NCBI RefSeq assembly: GCF_045038405.1
Contig: NZ_CP173660.1
Coordinates: 2,480,001-2,544,000, forward strand
Direction of reading: 5' to 3'
From: Sellimonas caecigallum
Lineage (GTDB): Bacteria > Bacillota > Clostridia > Lachnospirales > Lachnospiraceae
Length of the DNA: 64,000 nucleotides
Made by a program: the position numbers and the translations under genes. Under the pieces are notes generated by a model. It was given only the letters and a program-made list of their open reading frames with translations. It searched no databases and was not told the DNA's origin. Positions 25,459 to 33,591 of this stretch are shown here, piece after piece; the stretch's first letter is position 1; each line of letters begins with the position of its first letter.

Positions 25459-26472
25459 ATGGAGAGTGTAATTTTAGGCAAAACAGGATTAAAAGTGAAT
25501 AAAAACGGGTTCGGGGCACTTCCGATCCAGAGAATTTCCAAAAAAGAGGCAGTCTATCTGCTGCAAAAGGCATTCCGAAGTGGGATTAATTATTATGATA
25601 CGGCAAGGGCCTATTCGGACAGCGAGGAAAAGCTCGGAGAAGCTTTTCTGGGAATGCGTGAGCAGATCATTATCAGTACGAAGACTGCCGCACAGCGTGC
25701 GGAAGATTTGCGGAAAGACCTGGAGGAGAGTCTTGCCAGGCTTCAGACTGACTATATCGATCTTTACCAGTTCCACAATCCGGCATTTTGTCCAAAACCT
25801 GGCGATGGAACGGGACTTTATGAGGCGGCCTTGGAGGCAAAAGAACAGGGGAAGATCAGGCACATCGGGATCACAAACCATCGTATTGCAGTGGCAAGGG
25901 AAGCAGTTTTATCCGGGCTTTATGAGACACTTCAGTTTCCGTTTTCCTATCTTGCATCCGAGGAGGAAAAAGAGCTGGTCGAACTGTGCAGAAAAACGGA
26001 TACTGGTTTTATAGCTATGAAAGGACTGGCAGGGGGGCTGATTCACAATGCGGCGTGCGCTTATGCATTTATGTGTCAGCCGCAGTACGCACATGTGGAG
26101 CCAATATGGGGGATTCAAAGAGAGCGGGAGCTGGATGAATTTTTATCATACCAGGACCACATGCCGGAACTGAATGAAGAACGTATGAAGGAGATACAAA
26201 GAGATCAGGAACAGCTTGCCGGAGAGTTTTGCAGAGGGTGCGGCTATTGTATGCCATGTCCTGCAGGGATTGAGATCAATAACTGTGCACGTATGAGCCT
26301 GATGCTCAGAAGAGCGCCGCAGGAGGCGTGGCTTTCCGAGGAGTGGCAGGACAAGATGAAGAAAATAGAGAACTGTCTGCACTGTGGCAACTGCCGGAAA
26401 AAGTGCCCGTACGGACTTGACACACCGGAACTCCTTCGGAAAAACTACGAAGATTATAAGACCTTTCTGTAA
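25459..26472 (+). CDS. aldo/keto reductase with two 4Fe-4S-type cysteine clusters
   Basis: A 337-residue protein. The N-terminal barrel has GALPIQRISKKEAVYLL, NYYDTARAYSDSEEKLGEAF with the catalytic tyrosine, and DYIDLYQFHN. The C-terminal 80 residues carry two ferredoxin-type sets, CRGCGYCMPCPAGI and CLHCGNCRKKCPYGL. Such fused enzymes use electrons through Fe-S clusters, and are common in anaerobes. ATG 25459 is 7 bases from AGGAGG; ATG 25456 is possible. A TATAAT box lies at 25416-25421. Substrate unknown. Confidence 0.9.
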   Translation: MESVILGKTGLKVNKNGFGALPIQRISKKEAVYLLQKAFRSGINYYDTARAYSDSEEKLGEAFLGMREQIIISTKTAAQRAEDLRKDLEESLARLQTDYIDLYQFHNPAFCPKPGDGTGLYEAALEAKEQGKIRHIGITNHRIAVAREAVLSGLYETLQFPFSYLASEEEKELVELCRKTDTGFIAMKGLAGGLIHNAACAYAFMCQPQYAHVEPIWGIQRERELDEFLSYQDHMPELNEERMKEIQRDQEQLAGEFCRGCGYCMPCPAGIEINNCARMSLMLRRAPQEAWLSEEWQDKMKKIENCLHCGNCRKKCPYGLDTPELLRKNYEDYKTFL

Positions 26473-26536
26473 GACATAAGGGATCAAAAAAAGAAGATCG
26501 GGAATACTGAATAGAAAAACGGATGGAGGAAGAAGG

Positions 26537-27415
26537 ATGCACATTCAAAGAAGACCATTTTTCTATGGCTGGTATTTCCGGTGCCAGTCTGAGACCGATA
26601 CGATAGCTGTGATACCGGCAGTTCACATATCGGGGGAGAAAAGCAGCAGTTCGATTCAGATTTTAACAGAACGAGGGGTATGGAATATGGAATTCCCCAT
26701 TTCCGAATTCAAGCTCAGCCGGAAGCAGATGAAAATGCAGATCGAAAAGAACTGTTTTTCCGAGAAAGGGATTCGGCTGGATATTGAGAGAGCCGGGATA
26801 AAGATCAAAGGAAGACTTGACTTTGGGCCTTTTGCAAAACCGGCTTTTGATATCATGGGACCGTTTTGCTGTATTCCAGGGATGGAGTGCAGACATTCTG
26901 TCTACAGTATGGAGCACAGTGTGAATGGGACGATACAGATCCAGGGGAAAGATATACGATTTTCGGATGCACGCGGTTATATGGAAGGAGACAGCGGAAC
27001 CTCCTTTCCGGAGACATATGTATGGACACAACATTTCTTTCGGGATGGTTCACTTGTCTTTGCAGCGGCAGACATTCCTATTTTGGGAGTGCACTTTAAA
27101 GGAACGATCGGTATCGTAAGACAAAAAGACAAAGAATGCCGCTTTGCGACCTATCTTGGAGCTTCTGTCGTGAAAATGGGAGAAAACGTGCTTAAGATCC
27201 GTCAGGGGAGAAAGACAGTTCTCATTCGTCTGCGGGAAAAGGAAGGGAGTATGCTACATGCACCATGCAGCGGAAAGATGACCCGGAAGATCTGTGAGTA
27301 TCCATCCTGTCAGGCAGACTATATTTTTTTCTGCGGCAAAAAGAAGGAAAAGGAAATTTTGGCTGCGCGTGCAGCGGTAGAATATGAGGTAAAAAAGAAG
27401 CATAATCCGGCGTGA
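26537..27415 (+). CDS. tocopherol cyclase-like protein
   Basis: A 292-residue protein with the tocopherol_cycl pattern: FYGWYFRCQSETDTIAVIPAVH near the start and GYMEGDSGTSFPETYVWTQ in the middle. In plants and cyanobacteria the family closes the chromanol ring. In anaerobic Firmicutes, which make no tocopherol, members are unassigned and may be lipocalin-like binding proteins. It starts 10 bases after GGAGGAAG and ends at a terminator. Confidence 0.8.
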   Translation: MHIQRRPFFYGWYFRCQSETDTIAVIPAVHISGEKSSSSIQILTERGVWNMEFPISEFKLSRKQMKMQIEKNCFSEKGIRLDIERAGIKIKGRLDFGPFAKPAFDIMGPFCCIPGMECRHSVYSMEHSVNGTIQIQGKDIRFSDARGYMEGDSGTSFPETYVWTQHFFRDGSLVFAAADIPILGVHFKGTIGIVRQKDKECRFATYLGASVVKMGENVLKIRQGRKTVLIRLREKEGSMLHAPCSGKMTRKICEYPSCQADYIFFCGKKKEKEILAARAAVEYEVKKKHNPA

Positions 27416-27435
27416 CTGTAAACGCCGGATTTTAC
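27404..27435 (+). terminator. intrinsic terminator
   Basis: AATCCGGCGT (27404-27413) pairs with ACGCCGGATT (27422-27431), followed by TTAC. It overlaps the last codons of the tocopherol-cyclase-like gene. Confidence 0.7.
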
Positions 27436-27512
27436 TTTCAGGCAGACCTCTCTGAGTCCGGTGTGCCAATAGGAAGAAGAACAGCTTGTCCTCGGGCGCT
27501 GAAAGAGATATA

Positions 27513-28453
27513 ATGGAGAGAGGGATTGTATGTATCGATCTTGGAGGGACGTCCATGAAAGCTGGATTCATGTCACAGAGCGGAATACTTGGAGAGCAGT
27601 GTATTTTGCCGGTGCATGAGACATTAGAGGAGATTTTCTGCGAGATTGACCAGTATGTGAAAAAATGAAAGAAAAATACCAGATCGACGGGATGGGGGTA
27701 AGTGCGCCTGGCGCAGTGGACGTCCAAACAGGTATCATCGGAGGCATGAGTGCACTTCCATGTATTCATGGACCATCCTGGACAGAGAAACTGGAGGAGC
27801 GCTTTGGGGTGCCGGCATCAATCGAGAACGATGCCAACTGTGCAGCACTTGCCGAATTGGCATTAGGAAGTGCAAAAGGAATGAAAGATATGGCATTTGT
27901 CGTGTGCGGAACCGGAATCGGAGGGGCAGTTGTCATCAACAGGGAAATACAGCACGGGACCAATCTTTACGGAGGAGAATTCGGCTGTATGGTCATGCGC
28001 AATGAAAATGGGGAGCTCAGCACATTTTCATCAGAGGCCTCTACGATGTCTTTTGTGAGAAAGATCCAGAAAAAATATCCACAGGAGGAGTGGAATGGCG
28101 TGAAAGTATTTGCCGAGGCGGAAAAAGGAAACGAGGAATGCAGGAAGGCAATAGATACCTTTTTCTATAATCTGGCGGAAGGGATCTACAATATACAGCA
28201 TGTCATTGATCCACAGCTTATTCTTCTTGGAGGAGGCATCAGCCGGAGAGAAGGATTTGCAGAGACGCTTCGCAAAAAACTGGAAGAGATTGTGGGAAAA
28301 GTGGGGGAATGTGCAAAGACAAAAGTAGTTGTCCCAAACATCGATGTGTGTACTTTTCGGGAAGATGCCAATCTGATCGGTGTTGCAGTGAATCTTTCCA
28401 GAAGAAAAAGAGAAGTTTGTTTGTCTGTACATGGAGAAGACCATACGTTATAA
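27513..28453 (+). pseudogene. ROK-family sugar kinase, split by a one-base frameshift
   Basis: ATG 27513 starts MERGIVCIDLGGTSMKAGFM (the ROK phosphate loop) but stops at 27668 after YVKK. The second frame, 27665-28453, continues MKEKYQIDGMGVSAPGAVD, ENDANCAALAELALGSAKG, VVCGTGIGGAVV, GGEFG and LLGGGISRR. A run of six A (27659-27664 region) would need seven to join YVKK to MKEKYQ. The ROK zinc motif (CxCGxxGC) is missing; GEFGCMVM is there instead. ROK members phosphorylate glucose, N-acetylmannosamine and similar sugars. It could be a true pseudogene, a slippage-controlled gene, or a sequencing error. Confidence 0.75.
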
Positions 28454-28488
28454 TGAAGGCATAACATCGAAATGATCAGGAGGAAAAA

Positions 28489-31143
28489 ATGAAAAAGAAA
28501 CCAATAAAACAGATTTTGGCGTTTGTGCTGGCAGCTGCGATACTGTTTGGTGCAGTGCCGGCAAGCGCAGCAGATGCGTCTGAAAAGGATGCGCAGAGGC
28601 GGACGGGAAAAGCGCATGTTTCTTATCGCACGCATGTGCAGACATACGGCTGGCAGGAAAATGTGACGGATGGAAAGACAAGCGGGACGATCGGGCAGTC
28701 GAAACGCCTGGAAGCCATCGAAATCCAGCTTGACAAGCCGGAGGGTATTTCCGGAGGAGTGGAGTACCGCACACACATCCAGGGCTTCGGATGGGAAGGA
28801 GAATGGAAGAAAGACGGTTCTTCAAGCGGCACATCCAATCAGTCGAAGCGTCTGGAGGCGATCCAGATCCGGCTGACAGGGGAAATGAGCGGACAGTACG
28901 ATATATATTATCGTGTCCACGCTCAGACATACGGTTGGCTTGACTGGGCGAAGAACGGAGAAAAAGCAGGAACATCCGGACAGTCGAAGCGTCTGGAGGC
29001 GATTCAGATCGTTCTGACAGAAAAAGGAGCGGAGGCTCCAGGAAGCACAAATGAACCATACAAAGCTATGAAAATCCAGTATGCGACCCATATTCAGGAT
29101 CATGGCTGGCAGAATTATGTAAGCGACGGTGCGGTAAGCGGGACGATAGGGGAATCCCGGCGCCTGGAAGGGATCCGTATCCAGTTGAATCAGTCAGAGA
29201 TCAGCGGAAGTGTGGAATACCGCACACATATACAGACATACGGCTGGGAAGATGGATGGAAACGAAATGGCGAGATGAGTGGGACACAAGGAGAGCACAA
29301 ACGCCTGGAGGCTATCGAGATACGACTGACCGGGGAGGCGGCAGAACAATACGATATCTATTACCGTGTCCATGCTCAGACATACGGCTGGCTTGGATGG
29401 GCAAAAAACGGAGAGAGTGCAGGGACATCCAGACTTTCGAGACGTTTGGAAGCCATAGAGATCCAGCTTGTGAAAAAGGGAGAGGCGGCGCCAGGATCCA
29501 CAGACAATGCCTACATTTCATCCGAATGGAATACGACGCTCACACAGCAGGGAGAGACAACGCTTGTAAGCATCAAGCCGGGTGGAGCGGAAGAAATCAT
29601 ACAGAATAATGCAGATACGACAGTCAAGGTAACCGCGGCCATCAAATATAAAAGCAAAGTCATTCGCCAACAGCAAAAGGAAATGCGGTTTTCCGATATA
29701 CCGGCAGAAGGGTTCGATATGGACTTTGGGACATACGGAAAGTTTTATGTGACAATTGAGTACAAGATTGCAGGAACCACGGTAGAGACACAGCAGCAAG
29801 TATTCGGTGTGACTGCAAGCGAATACAATCTGGCCCCGCTTTCCGCAACATTCCCGGTACTTTATTTTTCACTTTCGCTTTGGGACATCAATGTTTCCCA
29901 GGAAACAGGCAAACAGATCCCGACGATAGTGATGCTCTCGAGGGCGTCCGCATATGACTGGGATCAGCTCCCGGAAGGAGTATACGGAGTACCATACCTT
30001 TCTGATGAAGATCTTCGTACGAAATCAGATCACATTGCATATGCACAGTACATAAAAGATCTGTATGAGGTAAGTCCGGATTCCAAGTTCCATCTGTTTA
30101 TTAATGATATTGACTGCAGTTTCATCCACTGGGGGATCTACGCGAATCGTATACCACAAAATCAGTATACGATTACGATGCTCTCAGATGGTTCCGCCAC
30201 ATTCAGTATCATGAATGAAACATACGGCGTGGAAAATCCGGAAGCGAAGCACCAGGAACTGATCAAACTTTGGAATGACGCTAAAGAGGAAGCATATAGG
30301 ACAGGAACATTTGGAGAGGACTGGGGATGGCATGCACATTGGGAGTGCATGTATGCTGTTTTATCATGTGAACCTGGTACACAATGGTGGGTTTCCAGGG
30401 ATAATCTCTTTACAAGCGGAGATGACAATGCGTTTGCAGAAAAGATCAAGAGCGATGTTACAGTAAAAAATATAAATACAATGCTGCAGGATCTGACGGC
30501 AAAAGGAGAAGAGACGGTAAATGAATTCAAGGCTCTTTACAATTTCAACGATGAGTATTTTGCAGATGCCGAAGAGCAGAATAAAAAGGTTATGCTTCTT
30601 CTTGGAACATATGTCTATAATGAAAAATCCTTTGAGGATTATGCGCGTATGACAAAAATGTATTACGGGGAAGACTACCTGTACTACTACAAAGGACATC
30701 CGAATACACCTACAGGCCTGTATCCGGAGAAACAGGAGGAATTGGACAGACTTGGAATAACAGATGTAGATTCCTCTGTGGCAGCGGAACTGATATTGTT
30801 TTTCAATCCGGAGATCCGGATGTCTGGGTATGGATCCAGCACCTTCAATTCCGCGTCTGAAGAAATGGCGTGCGGACTTTTTGAAATGCGCAAGTCGGAT
30901 GCTCTGAGTCCGGAAAGCAGTGTGGATTATTCAGGGATTGACTGGTTTGCATCCTATATCGACAAAGCGACGGCAAGCAGTGCGATCGCTTCACTCGCGC
31001 AAAATGACAGATGTTATCTGATGGAATTTTCAGACGCCATCATCGCGGAAAAAGGATATGACATTGCTGTTTATGACGCTGAAAACAACACGATATCCTA
31101 TTATAGAGGAAATGAAGAAAGCGGCTATGAGCTTGTTTCATAG
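28489..31143 (+). CDS. exported ChW-repeat protein with a GT80-like sialyltransferase domain
   Basis: An 884-residue protein. Residues 1-28 are a signal peptide ending ASAAD-like. Residues 45-330 hold six ChW repeats (YRTHVQTYGW...SGT...KRLEAI.I.L) in two triplets. A linker domain spans about 345-445. Residues about 455-830 resemble Pasteurella-type sialyltransferases: TMLSDGSATF with D567, YYKGHP with H737, AAEL with E767 and YGSSTF with S783-S784. The D-to-H distance is 170 residues, the same as between D141 and H311 of PmST1 as I remember it. ALYNFNDEYFADAEEQ also fits. GT80 enzymes move sialic acid from CMP-sialic acid. An exported Gram-positive version is unexpected; sugar-binding without catalysis is an alternative. 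Confidence 0.72.
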   Translation: MKKKPIKQILAFVLAAAILFGAVPASAADASEKDAQRRTGKAHVSYRTHVQTYGWQENVTDGKTSGTIGQSKRLEAIEIQLDKPEGISGGVEYRTHIQGFGWEGEWKKDGSSSGTSNQSKRLEAIQIRLTGEMSGQYDIYYRVHAQTYGWLDWAKNGEKAGTSGQSKRLEAIQIVLTEKGAEAPGSTNEPYKAMKIQYATHIQDHGWQNYVSDGAVSGTIGESRRLEGIRIQLNQSEISGSVEYRTHIQTYGWEDGWKRNGEMSGTQGEHKRLEAIEIRLTGEAAEQYDIYYRVHAQTYGWLGWAKNGESAGTSRLSRRLEAIEIQLVKKGEAAPGSTDNAYISSEWNTTLTQQGETTLVSIKPGGAEEIIQNNADTTVKVTAAIKYKSKVIRQQQKEMRFSDIPAEGFDMDFGTYGKFYVTIEYKIAGTTVETQQQVFGVTASEYNLAPLSATFPVLYFSLSLWDINVSQETGKQIPTIVMLSRASAYDWDQLPEGVYGVPYLSDEDLRTKSDHIAYAQYIKDLYEVSPDSKFHLFINDIDCSFIHWGIYANRIPQNQYTITMLSDGSATFSIMNETYGVENPEAKHQELIKLWNDAKEEAYRTGTFGEDWGWHAHWECMYAVLSCEPGTQWWVSRDNLFTSGDDNAFAEKIKSDVTVKNINTMLQDLTAKGEETVNEFKALYNFNDEYFADAEEQNKKVMLLLGTYVYNEKSFEDYARMTKMYYGEDYLYYYKGHPNTPTGLYPEKQEELDRLGITDVDSSVAAELILFFNPEIRMSGYGSSTFNSASEEMACGLFEMRKSDALSPESSVDYSGIDWFASYIDKATASSAIASLAQNDRCYLMEFSDAIIAEKGYDIAVYDAENNTISYYRGNEESGYELVS

Positions 31144-31151
31144 CAGAAAAA

Positions 31152-31177
31152 GAGACCGGGATTTGCGTCCCGGTTTC
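31152..31177 (+). terminator. intrinsic terminator after the ChW-sialyltransferase-like gene
   Basis: GACCGGGA and TCCCGGTTTC form a short GC-rich stem around TTTGCG, 9 bases after the stop codon, followed by TGTTT. Confidence 0.65.
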
Positions 31178-31229
31178 TGTTTCCGACAGTACAGAAGATG
31201 GATGCAGATGAAAAAGAGAGGATAACAAA

Positions 31230-31736
31230 ATGAAGATTGCTGTGATAGGATACAGTGGATGTGGAAAGTCGACACTGACCGAATATATCGGGAAGAAGAG
31301 ACAACTGCCGATATTGTTTCTTGACAAAGTCCACTGGCTTCCAGGATGGAAGGAGAGGCCGGCAGAAGAAGAAAGGAAGATCGTATCAGATTTTCTGGAT
31401 CAGCATGACAGCTGGGTCATTGACGGAAATTATAGCAAGATATGCTGGGACAGAAGAATGAAAGAGGCTGACAGGATCGTGTTTCTTGCTTTTGGAAGGG
31501 GAACCTGTCTGCTGCGGGCACTGAAAAGATATGTAACCTGGCGAGGAAAGACGAGAAAGTCCATGACGAAAGGGTGCCCGGAAAAGATAGATATAGAATT
31601 TGTAAAATGGATTCTGTGGGATGGCAGAGTCCGTAGGCGACGCCGGATATTTGAAACCGTTAAAAGAAAATATCCGGATAAAATGGTCTGTATCAAGTGT
31701 CAGAGACAGATGAAACAATTTTTGATAAAAGATTAG
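31230..31736 (+). CDS. P-loop NTPase, FlaR/DNA topology modulation-like
   Basis: A 168-residue protein with Walker A IGYSGCGKSTLTEYIG, FLDKVHWLPGWKERP and WVIDGNYSKICWDRRM, then the basic VKRKYPDK C-terminus. This is the pattern of proteins annotated FlaR or topology modulation proteins, which are probably small-molecule kinases of the adenylate-kinase fold. Catalytic features are intact; the substrate is unknown. The next ORF overlaps or follows it directly. Confidence 0.78.
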   Translation: MKIAVIGYSGCGKSTLTEYIGKKRQLPILFLDKVHWLPGWKERPAEEERKIVSDFLDQHDSWVIDGNYSKICWDRRMKEADRIVFLAFGRGTCLLRALKRYVTWRGKTRKSMTKGCPEKIDIEFVKWILWDGRVRRRRRIFETVKRKYPDKMVCIKCQRQMKQFLIKD

Positions 31737-31741
31737 AAAGT

Positions 31742-32287
31742 ATGAGAAGTGAGATGAATAAAGCGAAAGAATATTTTTTGTATTTTATATTTTACTCCGT
31801 CATTGGATGGTGTTATGAAGTGTTTTTGGAAGTGGTCGTATACAGGTGGGGATTTTCCAATCGGGGTGTCCTTTTTGGACCTTATTGTGTCATCTACGGA
31901 TTCGGGGCACTGCTTTTGATTTTTGCACTGGACGGTCTGAAGAAAAAGAAAATCCGACTTGCAGGGATCAATGTGACTCCGGTACTTGTATTTGTCGGTA
32001 TCGTTGTGATCACAACGGCAGTCGAGCTGGCAGCCAGCTATATCATGGAATTTACAAGAGGAGAATGGCTGTGGGACTACACACGGTTTGCGTTTAATTT
32101 TGAAGGAAGGATCGCTTTAAATCCAAGCATCCGTTTTGGGATTGGGGGCATGGTTTTTCTGTATTTGCTGCAGCCATTGTTTGAAAAGGCAGTACGTGCC
32201 ATGGGAGCAAAAGTGCGAAATATATGTTTCTACACGTTGGCGGTCTTGCTTGCAGCAGACGCAATCTATGTGTTTTTGATTCGGTAA
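31742..32287 (+). CDS. CmpB-type putative ABC transporter membrane protein (PF06541-like)
   Basis: A 181-residue protein with five or six membrane helices. The first holds FIFYSVIGWCYEVFLE and is followed by RWGFSNRGVLFGPYCVIYGFGAL, the signature of the ABC_trans_CmpB family. It also has a long C-terminal helix pair. ATG 31742 and ATG 31754 are both possible; neither has a strong ribosome site, and the frame is open back to 31697 inside the previous gene, so coupling is likely. Transport function is unproven for the family. Confidence 0.75.
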   Translation: MRSEMNKAKEYFLYFIFYSVIGWCYEVFLEVVVYRWGFSNRGVLFGPYCVIYGFGALLLIFALDGLKKKKIRLAGINVTPVLVFVGIVVITTAVELAASYIMEFTRGEWLWDYTRFAFNFEGRIALNPSIRFGIGGMVFLYLLQPLFEKAVRAMGAKVRNICFYTLAVLLAADAIYVFLIR

Positions 32288-32300
32288 AGGGAGGAAGAAC

Positions 32301-33041
32301 ATGTACGAGACATGTATATTTGATTTGTACGGGACACTGATCGATATTCACACAGAGGAAGAAAAGGAAGAAATATGGGAGTGCCTTTCTTTGTTTTTGG
32401 GGTATCAAGGGGCGGTATATACATCCAAAGAGCTGCATGACCTGTATTGCAAAATAGTCAAAGAGCTGCAGATGCCAGGGAAATCTCTCAGACAAGACAG
32501 CCATGAGGCATTTCCGGAAATTCAGATCGAAGAAGTCTTCGCACGATGCTACCAGGAAAAAGGTATTGTCCCTGGCAGTGATCTGGTTATTCATACAGCA
32601 CAGTTTTTCCGTGCCATGTCAACAGAGTATATCCGGCTTTACGAAGGAACAAAAGAAATGCTGCAAAGCCTTAGAAAAGAAGGAAAAAAGCTATATCTTT
32701 TGTCAAATGCGCAGAAGATTTTTGCCGAGCCGGAGATGAAGGCGCTGGGTATTTATGACTGTTTTGACGGGATATTAATTTCTTCAGAAGCAGGAATAAA
32801 AAAACCGGAAGCTGGATTTTTTCAGATGCTTTTGGACAGATATTCCATTTCGAAAGATACGGCTGTCATGATCGGGAATGACGGGATCTGTGATATTGCA
32901 GGGGCGAAGAAAGCCGGTTTTGACACAGTGTATATCCACTCCAACCTTTCTCCGGAAGAAGATAATCCAAAAGCGGATATGACTTTAAAAATGGTAGATA
33001 TGAAAGCTCTGGAAAATTATCTTTTGGATAGAAAAGTATAG
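32301..33041 (+). CDS. HAD-superfamily hydrolase
   Basis: A 246-residue haloacid-dehalogenase-type phosphatase. Motif I is FDLYGTLIDI (nucleophile D, with Y in place of the second D, as in some YjjG/haloacid-type members). Motif II is YLLSNAQ, and motifs III/IV are KKPEAGFFQ and VMIGNDGICDIAGAKKAG. It likely dephosphorylates a nucleotide or sugar phosphate. It starts 10 bases after GGGAGG. Confidence 0.85.
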   Translation: MYETCIFDLYGTLIDIHTEEEKEEIWECLSLFLGYQGAVYTSKELHDLYCKIVKELQMPGKSLRQDSHEAFPEIQIEEVFARCYQEKGIVPGSDLVIHTAQFFRAMSTEYIRLYEGTKEMLQSLRKEGKKLYLLSNAQKIFAEPEMKALGIYDCFDGILISSEAGIKKPEAGFFQMLLDRYSISKDTAVMIGNDGICDIAGAKKAGFDTVYIHSNLSPEEDNPKADMTLKMVDMKALENYLLDRKV

Positions 33042-33060
33042 GAGCGCATATCATCTTACA

Positions 33061-33117
33061 AAAAAACCATACCTCAGATACAAAGCAAAACTACTTGTTT
33101 CTGGGGTATGGTTTTTT
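33061..33117. terminator. bidirectional terminator
   Basis: AAAAAACCATACCTCAGA (33061-33078) pairs with TCTGGGGTATGGTTTTTT (33100-33117) with one G-T pair. It separates the convergent HAD gene and small XRE gene and has A and T runs on both sides. Confidence 0.85.
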
Positions 33118-33315
33118 CTGATCTGTAATACCGACCAGATAGTCGATACTTACGTGATATAATTCCGAAAGACGGATTAAAAAATCGATAGGGATCTGCC
33201 TGACACCTTTTTCATATCTGCGGTAAACTTCCCTATGACATCCCAGGTAGCGTGCAATATCCGCCTGGGTCTTATCATTGTCAATTCGTAAATGTTCCAA
33301 TCGTTGAAATTGCAT
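33091..33315 (-). CDS. small XRE-family regulator
   Basis: A 74-residue single-domain Cro/cI protein: LEHLRIDNDKTQADIARYLGCHREVYRRYEKGVRQIP, then DFLIRLSELYHVSIDYLVG. It is divergent from the ChW-L,D-transpeptidase gene across a 276-base intergenic region and could control it. Its stop overlaps the terminator hairpin. The region 33316-33591 shows AT-rich sequence with a GATATAAT box near 33538 and no gene. Confidence 0.85.
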   Translation of the reverse strand: MQFQRLEHLRIDNDKTQADIARYLGCHREVYRRYEKGVRQIPIDFLIRLSELYHVSIDYLVGITDQKKPYPRNK

Positions 33316-33591
33316 AAAGTCACCTCTTTATTATGCTATCAAATAATTGCATTTCAATTCTTGAATTGCTACCATATAGCGGTATATTAAATGGAGCAAT
33401 GTGGTAAATAATGGAAAACTAAGAAAAATGAAAAATAAAATCAGAAAATTTCACTGAAATTATGTTCCGAAATGGAACGAAAATCAGATTTTTATCGGGA
33501 AATTGTAAGATTGGATTGGAAATAAAGGGTAATCTACGATATAATTAAAATAGAAAAGCAATTATTAACAAAATTGAGAAGGGAGGAAGCT

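Noticed and set aside
28448..29103. Long antisense ORFs opposite the ChW repeats
   Set aside because: Mirror frames of the repeated coding sequence, without ribosome sites or known patterns.
28600..29500. Regular repeats in the ChW gene considered as CRISPR
   Set aside because: They are diverged protein-coding repeats of about 50 residues, not short identical repeats.
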